A stretch of 64,000 nucleotides of DNA from Bicyclus anynana (GCF_947172395.1 NC_069087.1:5909107-5973106), one strand, 5' to 3'; positions 33,189 to 44,016 are shown, counted from the first letter of the stretch. Notes: generated by a model not told the origin, from the letters alone. Numbers and translations: made by a program.

Positions 33189-33482
33189 TATTAGATAAAT
33201 TGAGTAAAACTTGCCAAACATAAACTAGCGGTATTCTAATAAACAATACAAATGTAAAAGCCGCAGTAAAAAGTGTTTAATATCCTCATACTCTCTCATC
33301 ACCGTTAAATTAGTTCTGACTCATATCCGCAACAAACAATAACAGACAAAGCTGAGCGGTTTAGGGGGAAACAATACGCGTTAATATTGTCTAATGAGGT
33401 GTGATTGCGGTTCGTTATGCCGTGCCTCCACTAAAACTATACGGTAAAACAATTTTTAGAGTTCCGTAGGTATCAAAGTCAC

Positions 33483-33604
33483 AAAGTCAAACTTCATTTA
33501 TTTCACTTACGCTTATTGTACGCAAGCACTTTTGAAACGTCAAATTACGTTAAATGGTAAATGGCAGTCGAAAACTTAAAATTAAAGTAACGAGGGCCCC
33601 AAAA
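33483..33604 (-). repeat. Rep-E-related repeat
   Basis: Minus-strand: AAGTCAAACTTCATTTATTT, GCACTTTTGAAACGTCAAAT and AACGAGGGCCCCAAA. Shared with 55252-55397; the start is the Rep-E tail in reverse, the rest differs. Confidence 0.65.
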
Positions 33605-36600
33605 TGATTTTTGCTTCTGTTTATTACTATTTTAAAGTGTTATTTAGATGTACCCAGTGCATATCATTTCAAGCTTTTTTATCATAACTAAGTATTATTA
33701 CTTTTCTATAAGCTTGCGTTTAATAAAAACTTATAGAGAGACATGTCCCTGGTTTAGTTTTTATAATATACTTCCACACATAGTTTTATTATAAAAACAT
33801 AAACAATTTACTTACTTGTTAAAAAAACGAAACTCAGGTACATTGATGTATAACTTGTCAATATCCAGTGTCAGAACAAAAAATGTTCATATTGTTCCCT
33901 CTATCTAATGTATCGTGTTAGACAGAGATATACTGAGACAAATTTGAAGCTCACTCTATCAAGTCACAAAAACATCGCTACAAAAATAGTGATAAAAATG
34001 CAATACGACAATAACCTTAGCTGACGCTAAGAGTATCTACCACTCTAACGATCTACCTACTTAATTAACGTTACAGCTAATCTATATTACAATGGCTAAT
34101 CGCTTTGTTGTCGACTAAGCCCACGGAAGCCTAGTGAATCAGTCCCTGTTGCCGATGTAAACATGCACTAAATCCTATTATTACCCCTTTTAACACTATT
34201 AGGTAACATACCTTCAAAGCAAGGGCTTTTGTTTAGTTAGATGCCGCTATATTCAAAATATGAAACCATATGTTTATTTATTTACTTTACTTCGTTGTTT
34301 TTATTGTTGGCATCCCACAGAAATAAAATTCAAATTCTAATAAAACTTGTTATACATCGACGAGTATTAAATAGTGGAATCACACCCCAGACTGTCAAGT
34401 ATACAGCTCTGATTGTCAGTGGCTGGTGTTAGGTAGGTACCAGTGGCGAAGCTTGGAATATTGTCGAAGGTAACGCTGCATTCAATCCAAAGGAAACTTA
34501 TACCGCGTGGTATGGTTTCTCATATACAATATTCATTACAATAATGACTATGCATGGATTTTTAAAAGGTAACCCGGCGGAAATCGGCTTGTATGGACTC
34601 TTCGACGCTGGTAGGTATTTAACTACTTAGGTATTTATTGTAATCTAACAATTAATTTTCCCTACGGGCAATATGCATAGGTATAAAGTGTTTAACAAAA
34701 ACAGGAAAACGATAAAACAAATGAGGTGGATAAATTGCCTACAATTCGCTAAAAGTCACTCGTGTAAAAACTTTACAACTCGATCTTTTTATTCGGATAA
34801 AAAATACATCACTCTATAATACTGTATAGATATACAGTATTAGCAAAAAATATAAAAATAGCTAAACGGAAATGGCCCTGGCTTACCCTAACCACCCGGC
34901 AAATTACTAATTCTACTTTAATAATGAAATCATTACTTTATAAAATAAAGTTTGCTACAAAGTTGTATTGGCCAGTGGGCATTCCCCTTTGATAAGTAGT
35001 TTGTAAGTTCTTCACGAACTGACAAATAAACCATGAGAAACCATTTTATAATATAGTTTTTCGACGAAGACGTTTCAAAGTCATTTATAAATTAATGAAA
35101 ATTAAAAAAATAAAAATAGGTATGGCTTCACCGGATAAAAATCCCCCGATAACAAAGGATTAGAAAAGCGATCCAGGGATCACCGTCCCTCTAAATTGCT
35201 TTATTCGACAGCAATGTCTGACAAGGGTCCACGTCTATATTCTACAGTCTACGGTCTAATTTACACTTTTATAAGCACCTACCTTTTCCTTGGAAAATTT
35301 TGCAAGTGAAATTAATAAGATAATTTCTTCTCTTTTTCAAATCAACTAGGTTTGATGAAATTTAAAACAGAAGAAATTGTGTGTCTTTGAACTTATTTCA
35401 GAGATTTTGATTGGGACGACAAAAAAAAGTGAAATGTTTCTAATTCTAATACGCTAATCTCAGAAATCAGTCGACGAATTTTCGTATGGTTTTAAAAGTA
35501 AGTACCTAGTAGCGTATATCTTGAAGCATAATTGAGTTCTTGTAAGGAAATTATACAGGTAAAAAAAAATGCAAGAATCTCATTCCGTGTAGAAAATATT
35601 TGTAGGTAATATTATGGTAGATTGTATTTTTTTTCTTGATTGAATAAATATTTCATTTTCAAACAAGCAAAACGCATCGAGCAGGTATCAATTTTCCTTA
35701 GTCACGTCATAACTTGAGAACGTGCTAAGCATTTTCATTTATCTTTTTGATATTATCTACCTAATAGATTCCGTAAGAACCTTATATGAACTATTTACTT
35801 ACGGAACGATCAATCAAAATTGTGGAAATTTTCAGAAAAGTTTTAGCGTAATTTATGGATTTTTGTTACTCTATCACGGCTCTAGTATTTGGACGAAATT
35901 TCGCACAGAGTTAGATTATCTATAGTCAGAATCTACGTGAAACCTCCGTGCAATATACTATTACGAGTACAATAATAATTTAGTGGCGAAATATTATATT
36001 ATGTTTGTCCATCAAATTAAATATGTAAATAAAAAAAGCCTTTTTTTATTTTTTCTCTTCTTCACTATATTTTACGCGCGCGCGTCGGTACGATATGGAT
36101 AAAATTCGAAGCGCAAACGAGACGCCGAATTATGACTTTCACGTGAGTGAAAAGCACGGAGCGATTGATGCGCGACGCAAATTTTATGACGTGAGCGCCA
36201 AAACCATTTTTACTTAATTGCAAGTAAATTAAAAGACATAACGAAAAACAAAATGGTCATGTTCAAGATATATACCTAATTTTCTATACAAAACAAAAAT
36301 TTAAGAAAATAAGTTTGCTTTTCCTGAGATTGAAAGCAAAATGTGAGCAAAACATGTATTTTTCAAAAAAATAAACTATCGAGAAAAGTTTTACAAATTT
36401 GAAATTATGTATTTTGTATAGTCATAACGAAGCTAACACTTTGAAAAATCATTTATCCAAATATCAGGCTATTAACTTTTCCAGAATCTGAGATCCAGAA
36501 CCATTTGTAACCACCAAATTACATATTGCCAGCTTCACATTGCAAATACTTGTGGTAAACTCTTTCGTTCGTTTGACCATCAACAGTTTCGTATTTCAAA

Positions 36601-36829
36601 TCTAGAATTCGGTCGACCGCGCATGCGTACATCACTTGGTAATTAATAAAATAAAATGAATGTAATAATCAATAATTACCAATAAAAAATACTCCATCTT
36701 ATTTCTTCAGTTTTGTTAACAGTTTTAAAATACATAGGTATTTAAAAAATATAAGACGCCATTTTCTTGATTAATATTGATAATTGATACGACGATTCAT
36801 GTCGTACTGACTTCAGAATGTACTAGTTT
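33605..36829. other. Mostly unique AT-rich sequence, no gene seen
   Basis: 33898-33935 has GTATCGTGTTAGACAGAGAT, shared with the centre of foldback element G. 34818-34841 is a small perfect-stem hairpin (AATACTGTAT / ATACAGTATT). 36060-36220 is CpG-rich (ACGCGCGCGCGTCGG). No coding frame. Confidence 0.45.
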
Positions 36830-37111
36830 TTGAATTTTGTATTTGGAACGACACCGTCGTGTTCGTGCGCTATATCTGCCCATTTTTCTTTAATCTGTGT
36901 TTGCTTCAGTGAATGCAGATCAGTGTTTACAGAGGCGGAACAATGTCGAAACACTGTTTTAAAGTGGCTTCACACAGTCGACACCGTTTTCACGGTTCAG
37001 TTGGTGGCCAGTCGTATCTGTTCTTTGTTCGTGGCAAGTAGCAAACATTACCAAACATGGCGCGTATTCGGCAACTCACGTTTACTTGGCGGAAAGCTGA
37101 CGTAACTTTAA

Positions 37112-37430
37112 AGAGATTAGTTTAAAATTAAAAATAAAACATAAAGAAATAAAAATTTTAACTGTCTGTACACTAGCCAACATACAAACCAACACATGTA
37201 GTGCAAGTGTTTCGAAACAACCAGAATATTTACCACAATTTTGAAGAACATGAAGAGCGGATTAGTCTATGATTAGTTTAAAATTGAAAATGAAACATAA
37301 GAAAATGAAATATAAAAATTAAATTGTGTGTATCTACACTGGCCAACACGCTGGCCATAATGCAGTGCGGGTGTTTCGAAATAACCACAATATTTGCCAC
37401 AATTTTGAACAACGTGAAGAGCGTATTGGT
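37112..37430. repeat. Diverged tandem duplication, ~160-bp unit
   Basis: Both halves have GATTAGTTTAAAATT, GTTTCGAAA-AACCA-AATATTT and CCACAATTTTGAA-AAC (37112-37260 and 37267-37430). It leads into the foldback element at 37456. Confidence 0.78.
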
Positions 37431-37455
37431 CAACGTGAAACGGGGGTATAAACGT

Positions 37456-37653
37456 AGGCGTCATCCACATCGTACGTATGCATTGGACGCATCGCATCAA
37501 ACGGATTTTTAATTTTACGGTAGTTAAACCTTTTCGATGCGATCCGTACGATACGAATTAGTGGACGCACTTGTATGACTTTCTATACAAAGAATACTAT
37601 AATCCGTTTGATGTGATGCGTCCGATACGCACCATGCAGATCTGTGGACGCTT
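37456..37653. mobile_element. Foldback (MITE-like) element, ~198 bp
   Basis: Terminal inverted repeats of roughly 45-50 bp; the clearest core is 37484-37507 against 37600-37623 (22 of 23 bases match around ATCAAACGGATT). An inner partial copy of the right-hand motif lies at about 37535-37570. No ORF. Confidence 0.75.
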
Positions 37654-37747
37654 ATCATAAGGCGCACTTTTTGACACTATATCAACGATTCCAATACACT
37701 TCTCGCATCTCTCTTGAATCTTGATTTTTTCTTTTAAAAAACCAACT

Positions 37748-38140
37748 CTAGCCATATATTATTTTTTTAAGCAAATAAAAAAAATAGCCATGTATTTTTA
37801 TAAAACAAATATAAGCCATGTGTATTTTATAGAACAAATATTAGTCATGTATGTAGTTTAATAAAAAGTTAATGGCCGGAAATTTAATAAAACCAATATT
37901 AGTCGTGTATTTTCAGAAACAGTTAATAGCTGTCTTTTCAAAAATAATAACCATTTAATTTTATAAAACAAATATCAGTCGTGTATTTTTATAAACAGTT
38001 AATAGCCTTATAGCCTTTTGTATTTTAAAAAATATATAATAGCCATGAAACATTTATAAAACAAATATTAGCCATGTAATTTTATAAAACAAATATTAGG
38101 CCGTGTATTTTTAAAATCCATTAATAGTCATGTTTCTATG
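37748..38140. repeat. Degenerate minisatellite, ~30-bp unit
   Basis: About 12-14 variants of a unit close to TTAGCCATGTATTTTTATAA-AACAAATA. Spacing varies and copies are diverged; AT-rich. No ORF. Upstream of the Copia nest. Confidence 0.78.
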
Positions 38141-38678
38141 TAAAAAAAATAATAACTTGTAATATAAGATTTGGTATGTATTTTATGTAGGTATAGGTTG
38201 TAATAAATGGAGTTATTCAGGATTTTTTATCACGGTTTTTTATTTAATTTTTACTTATGAATTGTACGACTCATAACCCATTCTCTCTTAGGATATCAAG
38301 TATTGATAAAGATTTATTTTTGCCCCCGTTTCCAAAAAAAAACAAATAGAATCTACTATCAAGTAAGGTAAGTGGGAAAATTGTATACAGCCGGTTTTCG
38401 TTCGTATGTTAATTCGGCTAGATGGCGCCATGAGACTCGCCCGCGGCCGCATCAGATATTCTGATCTAAAAATACGCGCAATACGGAGCGTTACCAACTA
38501 CTGTAAAGGCGCTTTCACTTGGATTTGGAAATGAAAGGAGGCCAGTTAAACAGAGTGATATAGAGAAGAATTGTTAAATATATGTATGTAATGTTAGCTA
38601 TTGGCTAGCAATTGTTAATAATAGATTTAATATTTATTCAATTTCATTCAAATTCAAATTCAAATTCATTTTATTAAA

Positions 38679-38776
38679 TGAATGTAATGATCATGGTGGA
38701 ACAATGACTTCCGCCAATATGGCTACTGAATGTAATGAACACAGTTGAACAATGACTTCCGCCAATATGGCGGCAT
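38679..38776 (+). repeat. Short tandem duplication, ~50-bp unit
   Basis: Two near-identical units share GAATGTAATGA and GAACAATGACTTCCGCC followed by AATATGGC. They precede a TATTTAAG box at about 38796 and a stretch resembling an LTR or promoter region, just upstream of direct repeat A. It may belong to the same old element as repeat A. Confidence 0.65.
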
Positions 38777-38942
38777 AATCTCTGGCTCGTCTGGCTATTT
38801 AAGACGATGCTGGCTGTCATAGCGGGTTTCATTCTTTGTTCAACTGTCTTCGCGAGAACACCTATCAAGTTATTGACATTTATTAAAATAAATCAAAATA
38901 TCAATATCGATTAAGTAATCAATTTATTAGAGTATATTGTAT

Positions 38943-39034
38943 ATTGTATTATGTAAAGAAATGTGAAGTAATAAAGAAATTATAGTGAAATTAGTTTGAT
39001 TCAATAGTATGCATTTAAATACCTTTCTGCAGTA
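38943..39034 (+). repeat. Flanking direct repeat A, left copy
   Basis: A ~92-bp block ending GCATTTAAATACCTTTCTGC-AGTA that recurs at 44017-44116, on the other side of repeat X and Copia. Contains AATAAAG. The copies differ by small indels. They could be terminal repeats of an older short element, or a duplication made when repeat X arrived. Confidence 0.75.
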
Positions 39035-39049
39035 TAAGAGTATATTCCT

Positions 39050-39256
39050 AATAGGGATGATGACAGTTTTTTAAATTGTATATAAATTAAGAGTATACTA
39101 ATAGTAAAGCAATTTTGTAAAAGGAACAGGGTATCTGCGATCATTACTTTCGGAGCTACAGGGATTTAAAGAGTCAGATTTGCGGCGCTGCCGCGGATCC
39201 CTGAAAAACGCCCCATACAAAATGGCTCGAAAATATGACGTCATAGGCAATGTAAT
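39050..39256 (+). repeat. Repeat X, left part (split by Copia)
   Basis: This stretch continues after the Copia element at 43714. Together the two parts match, in reverse orientation, 57526-57934. Shared blocks include AGTATCTGCGATCAT-like and GGATCCCTGAAAAA words. The family is about 420 bp and not classified; I see no ORF and no clear terminal inverted repeats. Confidence 0.8.
39252..39256. repeat. Copia target-site duplication, left
   Basis: GTAAT, matched by 43714-43718. Five bases is the normal Copia duplication length, and the pair fixes both LTR ends. Confidence 0.85.
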
Positions 39257-39458
39257 TGTTAGAAATTGGTATCACCAAAATAAACACTCTCACTAAACTA
39301 TGTATCCTCCGAGTATATATAATCTGTGCTTAAGTCTATTGTCAATCTTCATTCTTTCTGCTTCTTCCGGTGTCCGCCATTGTATCTTGTAAATTGTAAC
39401 CAGTGTGTGAGTAATAAAGATCCGTAATTAAATCCAGTAAAGCCGTTTCTTTTTAATA
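39257..39458 (+). repeat. Copia 5' LTR
   Basis: 202 bp, identical by eye to 43512-43713. It contains a TATA-like TATATATAA (39314-39322) and a polyadenylation signal AATAAA (39413-39418), so promoter and 3'-end signals are both in the LTR, as expected. The start and end are set by the GTAAT duplication outside. Confidence 0.94.
39314..39322 (+). promoter_or_regulatory. TATA box of Copia LTR
   Basis: TATATATAA in the 5' LTR. Transcription would be expected to begin roughly 25-35 bases downstream, near the TCAATCTTCATTC stretch. The same box in the 3' LTR is at 43569-43577. Inferred from sequence only. Confidence 0.6.
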
Positions 39459-39476
39459 GGTTATGGGCACAGTAAG
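39459..39476 (+). other. Copia primer-binding site
   Basis: GGTTATGGGCACAGTAAG directly follows the 5' LTR. It closely resembles the Drosophila copia primer site, which pairs with an internally cut initiator-methionine tRNA rather than the tRNA 3' end. This supports placing the element in the insect Copia group. Confidence 0.75.
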
Positions 39477-39532
39477 CCCGAAATTAATATTAAAGTAAAA
39501 CGTATAAAGTAATTGAATACAAATTAACAGTG

Positions 39533-42500
39533 ATGGCTAGTTCGAGTTCCAGTTCATTCCTGACTAGCGTGCCCAAGCTGAAGGGACGCGAGAATTATCA
39601 CGAATGGGCGTTTGCAGCGGAGAATCTTCTTGTTCTGGAGAGCATGGATAAGTGCATTAAAGAAGAGAGTCCAGAATTAGTAGCCGCAGAAGATGCAAAG
39701 GCGAAAGCTAAGTTAATTTTAACAATAGATCCATCTTTATATGTCCATATTAAGGACGCTTCCAGCACAAGGCACCTATGGATGAAGCTGAAAACCATGT
39801 TTGACGATTCAGGATTTTCAAGAAGAATAACATTATTACGAAATTTAATTTCAATACGCCTGGATGACTCTGATTCAATGACAAATTACATTACAAAAAT
39901 AATGGAAACAGCTCAGAAATTGTCCGGAACCGGTTTTACTGTTAACGAGGAGTGGATAGGATGTTTGATGTTGGCAGGGCTACCTGAAAAATACTTTCCC
40001 ATGATAATGGCGATAGAACATTCTGGAATCACCATTAGTGCCGATGTCATTAAAACCAAGTTAATCGACATAGACAATGAAAGTAGCGTGGCCGGAAGTG
40101 CATTCTATAATAAAAATATAGGACAACATGGCCGACAACATAATAAAAAATTTGTCAGACAAGGCAATGAAATGTCAAACCGTCATGGCGCCGGAGATGC
40201 CGGATTATCTATGAAATCCGATAAAAGTAATATCATTTGCTTTCGGTGTAAATCGCCTGGACATTATAAATCACAGTGCAGGAAACAACCAATAAAGAAA
40301 ACGAACGCGTTTTCCGCAGTGTTTTTAAATGGGAACTACAGTAAATATGATTATTATTTAGACAGCGGTGCGAGTACGCATATGACCACGGATGTAAACA
40401 TCGTGCAGAATGAGTGTTTTACACCTAGCACAAAAGAGATAATTACAGCAAATCAAAGTATTATGCCAGTGTTGTGTTCGGGTGACGTTGCAATAGTTAC
40501 TTTGACTCCACAATGTAAATATGAAGTGATTTTAAAAGACGTTTTATGTGTACCTAACCTCACTACGAACTTAATATCAGTAAGTCAACTTATCAAAAAT
40601 GGCAACAGAGTGGATTTCAAAGAAAAGTGCTGCTATATTTACAACAAACTCAACAATTTGGTGGCCATAGCAAATGAGATAGATGGTGTATACAAGTTAG
40701 CCATAGAACATAAACAATGTTTGTTTACATCAACTCCAGCAGTCAGTAGTCAAGTTTGGCATAGGAGACTGGGTCACTTGAATATAAACGATCTGAACAA
40801 AATGAAAGACGGAGCAGTGACAGGTATGTCATATACAGACAAGTCAGATATAAATATGAATACATGTGCAGTGTGTTGTAAAGGAAAACAATCTCGCTTA
40901 CCATTTGGCCATACAGGAACAAGGAGCAGTGCATCTTTAAATATCATTCATGCAGATGTGTGTGGGCCGATGGAGACCATCTCGATTGGTGGAGCAAGGT
41001 ATTTCCTAATTTTTGTTGATGATTATACCCGTATGGTTCATATTTATTTCCTTAAGGCGAAAAGTGAGTCATTTAAATATTTTAAAGAATATAAGGCATT
41101 GGTAGAAAACCAACAAAACCAAAAAATTAAAATTTTTAGAACAGATAATGGCTTAGAGTTTTGTAGCAATGAATTTGAGAACTATTTGAAGCAGGCCGGC
41201 ATTCTTCATCAGAAGACTAATGCATATACTCCTGAGCAAAATGGTTTAAGTGAACGTATTAACAGAACCATTGTTGAGAGGGCTCGCTGTTTATTATTTG
41301 ATGCAGATCTAGATAAAAAGTTTTGGGCAGAGGCAGCCAATACTGCCGTCTATCTTAGAAACAGGTCAGTTGCATCAGGCTTAAATAATAAAACGCCATA
41401 TGAGCTATGGACAAATACAAAACCAGATTTAAGTCATGTAAGAATATTTGGCAGCCAGGTGATGGTTCACGTGCCAAAAGAGAAGCGGCTAAAGTGGGAT
41501 ACCAAGTCCAAAAAGCAAATTTTAGTTGGATTTGCTGATAATGTCAAAGGTTACCGGGTGTATGATCCTAGTAAAAGATGTATTACTACGAGTCGAGATG
41601 TAATTATTCATGAGAATATAGAAAATCAGCAGGACTCATATGTACCAGTTTCAGTTGGGGATATTATCCAAACAGAGGAGTCGAGCAGTGATGTTAAGAG
41701 TATAGACATAGAAATTAAGAAGGAATCTACGTTGAATCCAGATCTTAATATTTCTTCGGAGTCAGAATATCTTAACGCTATGACTGATTTGGATACCACC
41801 TTAGAGCAATCTCAGAAGCTTGATGAGCAAGCAGAAGATAAAGGCCCTGAAGTTGAAAAGCGTACAAGAAAAATACCAGAGCGCTACGGTTATACAAACC
41901 TAGCTACCACATCACCTCCAGTTATGAGATGTGATCCCATTAGTGTTCAGGAGGCTTTAAAAGGACCTGACAGAGACTATTGGATTGATGCAATGAAGGA
42001 GGAGTTACAGGCATTCGAGGAAAATGATGCATGGGTCCCCGTGGACTCATTACCCAGTGATAAAACCTTAGTGAAGTGTAAATGGGTGTTTAAAAGAAAA
42101 GTTGATAGTGATAACAGTGTGCGTTACAGGGCACGTTTAGTGGCTAAAGGCTTCACACAGAGGCCAGGTATCGATTATGATGAAACTTTTTCACCAGTGG
42201 TAAGACACTCTACCCTGAAATTGTTATTTGCTTTATCTGTACAATTAAGTTTAGAAATCACTCATTTAGATGTGAAAACAGCTTTCTTAAATGGTTATCT
42301 CAAAGAGGATATCTATATGGTTCAACCAAACATAAATTGTGATATTGATAAAAAGGTAAATATTGTAAAATTAAATAAAGCAATTTATGGGTTAAAGCAG
42401 TCCTCTAGAGCCTGGTATGAGAGAGTAGAGCAATGTTTATGTGAATTGGGGTTTAAAAAGAGTAATTTAGAGCCATGTGTTTTCACAAAAATGAATGATA

Positions 42501-43468
42501 AATGTAAAATTATTATTGCATTGTATGTAGATGATTTTTTTGTTTATTCTAATAACAAACAAGAGACTGATAATTTAATTTCTGTATTGTGTTCTAACTT
42601 TAAGATTAAAAATTTAGGACTGGTTCAGCAATGCTTAGGCATGAGAGTTAAAATTGATAAAAATTCTAATTCTATTACCTTAGACCAAGAGCTATATGTT
42701 AAGCAGTTGTTAGAGAGATTTAACATGATTAACTGTAAAGATGCTAGTACTCCGATGGAATGTAAGTTAAATATCAATAAATCAGAAAGTTTTGATAGTA
42801 ATATTCCATTTCAACAGTTAATAGGTAGTCTCATGTACTTGTCAGTCCTTACAAGACCTGACATAACTTATTGTATAAGTTTTCTCAGTCAATTTAATAA
42901 GTGTTATACTAGTGTTCATTGGAATTATGCAAAGAGAGTACTAAGATATTTAAAGAAAACTAAAAATTATTGTTTAAAATATGTTAAGGAAAAAGCTGAT
43001 CTTGTAGGATTTGTTGATGCTGATTGGGCTAGTAATATCATAGACCGCAAATCCTATACTGGCTATTGTTTTGTGATGTCAGGCTCGGCTATTTCCTGGG
43101 AGTGTAAGAAACAAAAGACTGTTGCTTTATCAAGTATGGAGGCTGAATATATGTCTATAGCAGAGGCATGCAAAGAGGCTATGTATTTAAGATCTTTGTT
43201 GTATGAATTAACTGGAAATTCAAGTTCTGTAATTTTATATAATGATAGCCAGAGTGCGCAGAAGTTGGTGGCAAATAATCATTCATATCATAGAAAAAGT
43301 AAACATATTGATATTAAATATCATTTCATTAAGAATGCAGTTTGTGAAAAAATTATAAAATTGGAATATTTGCCAACAACAGCCATGCCTGCTGATTTTC
43401 TTACAAAGGCTTTAAGTATAGATAAACACTATAAATGTATGGGGGGTTTAGGACTATGTCAGATTTGA
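39533..43468 (+). CDS. Copia gag-pol polyprotein
   Basis: Single 1,311-residue frame with no internal stop; an in-frame GTG just upstream is not needed, and ATG at 39533 (MASSSSS) is the likely start. Order of domains: gag N-terminal region with a UBN2/DUF4219-like stretch (about 10-200); zinc knuckle CFRCKSPGHYKSQC (236-249); aspartic protease DSGAS with catalytic D277; integrase zinc-binding H410, H415, C445, C448; integrase core D475, D538, E574 (35 residues between the last two); reverse transcriptase with LDVKTAFLNGY and YVDD at 998-1001; RNase H with D1162 (FVDADWAS) and the MEAEY block. Gag, protease, integrase, RT, RNase H is the Copia order. All catalytic residues I looked for are present. 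As in Drosophila copia, gag and pol share one frame; how gag excess is made is not visible here. Confidence 0.95.
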   Translation: MASSSSSSFLTSVPKLKGRENYHEWAFAAENLLVLESMDKCIKEESPELVAAEDAKAKAKLILTIDPSLYVHIKDASSTRHLWMKLKTMFDDSGFSRRITLLRNLISIRLDDSDSMTNYITKIMETAQKLSGTGFTVNEEWIGCLMLAGLPEKYFPMIMAIEHSGITISADVIKTKLIDIDNESSVAGSAFYNKNIGQHGRQHNKKFVRQGNEMSNRHGAGDAGLSMKSDKSNIICFRCKSPGHYKSQCRKQPIKKTNAFSAVFLNGNYSKYDYYLDSGASTHMTTDVNIVQNECFTPSTKEIITANQSIMPVLCSGDVAIVTLTPQCKYEVILKDVLCVPNLTTNLISVSQLIKNGNRVDFKEKCCYIYNKLNNLVAIANEIDGVYKLAIEHKQCLFTSTPAVSSQVWHRRLGHLNINDLNKMKDGAVTGMSYTDKSDINMNTCAVCCKGKQSRLPFGHTGTRSSASLNIIHADVCGPMETISIGGARYFLIFVDDYTRMVHIYFLKAKSESFKYFKEYKALVENQQNQKIKIFRTDNGLEFCSNEFENYLKQAGILHQKTNAYTPEQNGLSERINRTIVERARCLLFDADLDKKFWAEAANTAVYLRNRSVASGLNNKTPYELWTNTKPDLSHVRIFGSQVMVHVPKEKRLKWDTKSKKQILVGFADNVKGYRVYDPSKRCITTSRDVIIHENIENQQDSYVPVSVGDIIQTEESSSDVKSIDIEIKKESTLNPDLNISSESEYLNAMTDLDTTLEQSQKLDEQAEDKGPEVEKRTRKIPERYGYTNLATTSPPVMRCDPISVQEALKGPDRDYWIDAMKEELQAFEENDAWVPVDSLPSDKTLVKCKWVFKRKVDSDNSVRYRARLVAKGFTQRPGIDYDETFSPVVRHSTLKLLFALSVQLSLEITHLDVKTAFLNGYLKEDIYMVQPNINCDIDKKVNIVKLNKAIYGLKQSSRAWYERVEQCLCELGFKKSNLEPCVFTKMNDKCKIIIALYVDDFFVYSNNKQETDNLISVLCSNFKIKNLGLVQQCLGMRVKIDKNSNSITLDQELYVKQLLERFNMINCKDASTPMECKLNINKSESFDSNIPFQQLIGSLMYLSVLTRPDITYCISFLSQFNKCYTSVHWNYAKRVLRYLKKTKNYCLKYVKEKADLVGFVDADWASNIIDRKSYTGYCFVMSGSAISWECKKQKTVALSSMEAEYMSIAEACKEAMYLRSLLYELTGNSSSVILYNDSQSAQKLVANNHSYHRKSKHIDIKYHFIKNAVCEKIIKLEYLPTTAMPADFLTKALSIDKHYKCMGGLGLCQI

Positions 43469-43501
43469 ATTTGTTTAATTAATGAGTTTAGTTTATTTGC
43501 T

Positions 43502-43511
43502 GAAGTTGGGG
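43502..43511 (+). other. Copia polypurine tract
   Basis: GAAGTTGGGG lies immediately before the 3' LTR at the place where plus-strand DNA synthesis is primed. Two T residues interrupt it, so it is short and imperfect; the call rests mainly on position. Confidence 0.6.
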
Positions 43512-43713
43512 TGTTAGAAATTGGTATCACCAAAATAAACACTCTCACTAAACTATGTATCCTCCGAGTATATATAATCTGTGCTTAAGTCTATTGTCAA
43601 TCTTCATTCTTTCTGCTTCTTCCGGTGTCCGCCATTGTATCTTGTAAATTGTAACCAGTGTGTGAGTAATAAAGATCCGTAATTAAATCCAGTAAAGCCG
43701 TTTCTTTTTAATA
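43512..43713 (+). repeat. Copia 3' LTR
   Basis: 202 bp, identical by eye to the 5' LTR, with AATAAA at 43668-43673 that would end the genomic transcript. It is followed at once by GTAAT, the second half of the target-site duplication. Confidence 0.94.
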
Positions 43714-43718
43714 GTAAT
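43714..43718. repeat. Copia target-site duplication, right
   Basis: GTAAT, the right copy of the duplication. Beyond it the interrupted repeat X resumes. Confidence 0.85.
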
Positions 43719-43938
43719 GATTGTTAGAATTGTATGCGCGTTCAAACAAAATTACTAATATCTTTGTTATTTGTGCGTTTATGCTTATAGTTCATATATT
43801 AAAAAATGTCACATTTAATGTAAGGAAGCTAAAACTGTATGAATTTTCATCTAATTACGATAAAATAATTTTAATAGATTTTGAAATTTTATAATCTCAT
43901 TTATTTTGCAAATATCCAGACAATCTTTGCTTTTTATG
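43714..43938 (+). repeat. Repeat X, right part (split by Copia)
   Basis: Second half of the repeat interrupted by Copia. It shares TTGTTATTTGTGCGTTTATG and AAGGAAGCTAAAACTGTATG with the reverse strand of 57526-57934. Confidence 0.8.
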
Positions 43939-44016
43939 TATAAATTAGTTAACATTGACCCTATTTACCTGAATGTATTATAAAAAACAATATATTCAAA
44001 CCTAGTCATCATCCCA

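Larger units (their letters stand above)
39257..43713 (+). mobile_element. Complete Copia LTR retrotransposon
   Basis: 4,457-bp Ty1/Copia-type element. It has 202-bp LTRs (39257-39458 and 43512-43713) that I read as identical base for base, beginning TGTTAG and ending AATA rather than the usual CA. The 5-bp GTAAT lies just outside both LTRs (39252-39256 and 43714-43718). A primer-binding site follows the 5' LTR, a purine-rich tract precedes the 3' LTR, and one gag-pol ORF fills the interior. Identical LTRs and an open frame indicate a recent insertion and possibly current activity. The element interrupts an older repeat (repeat X). Confidence 0.95.
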
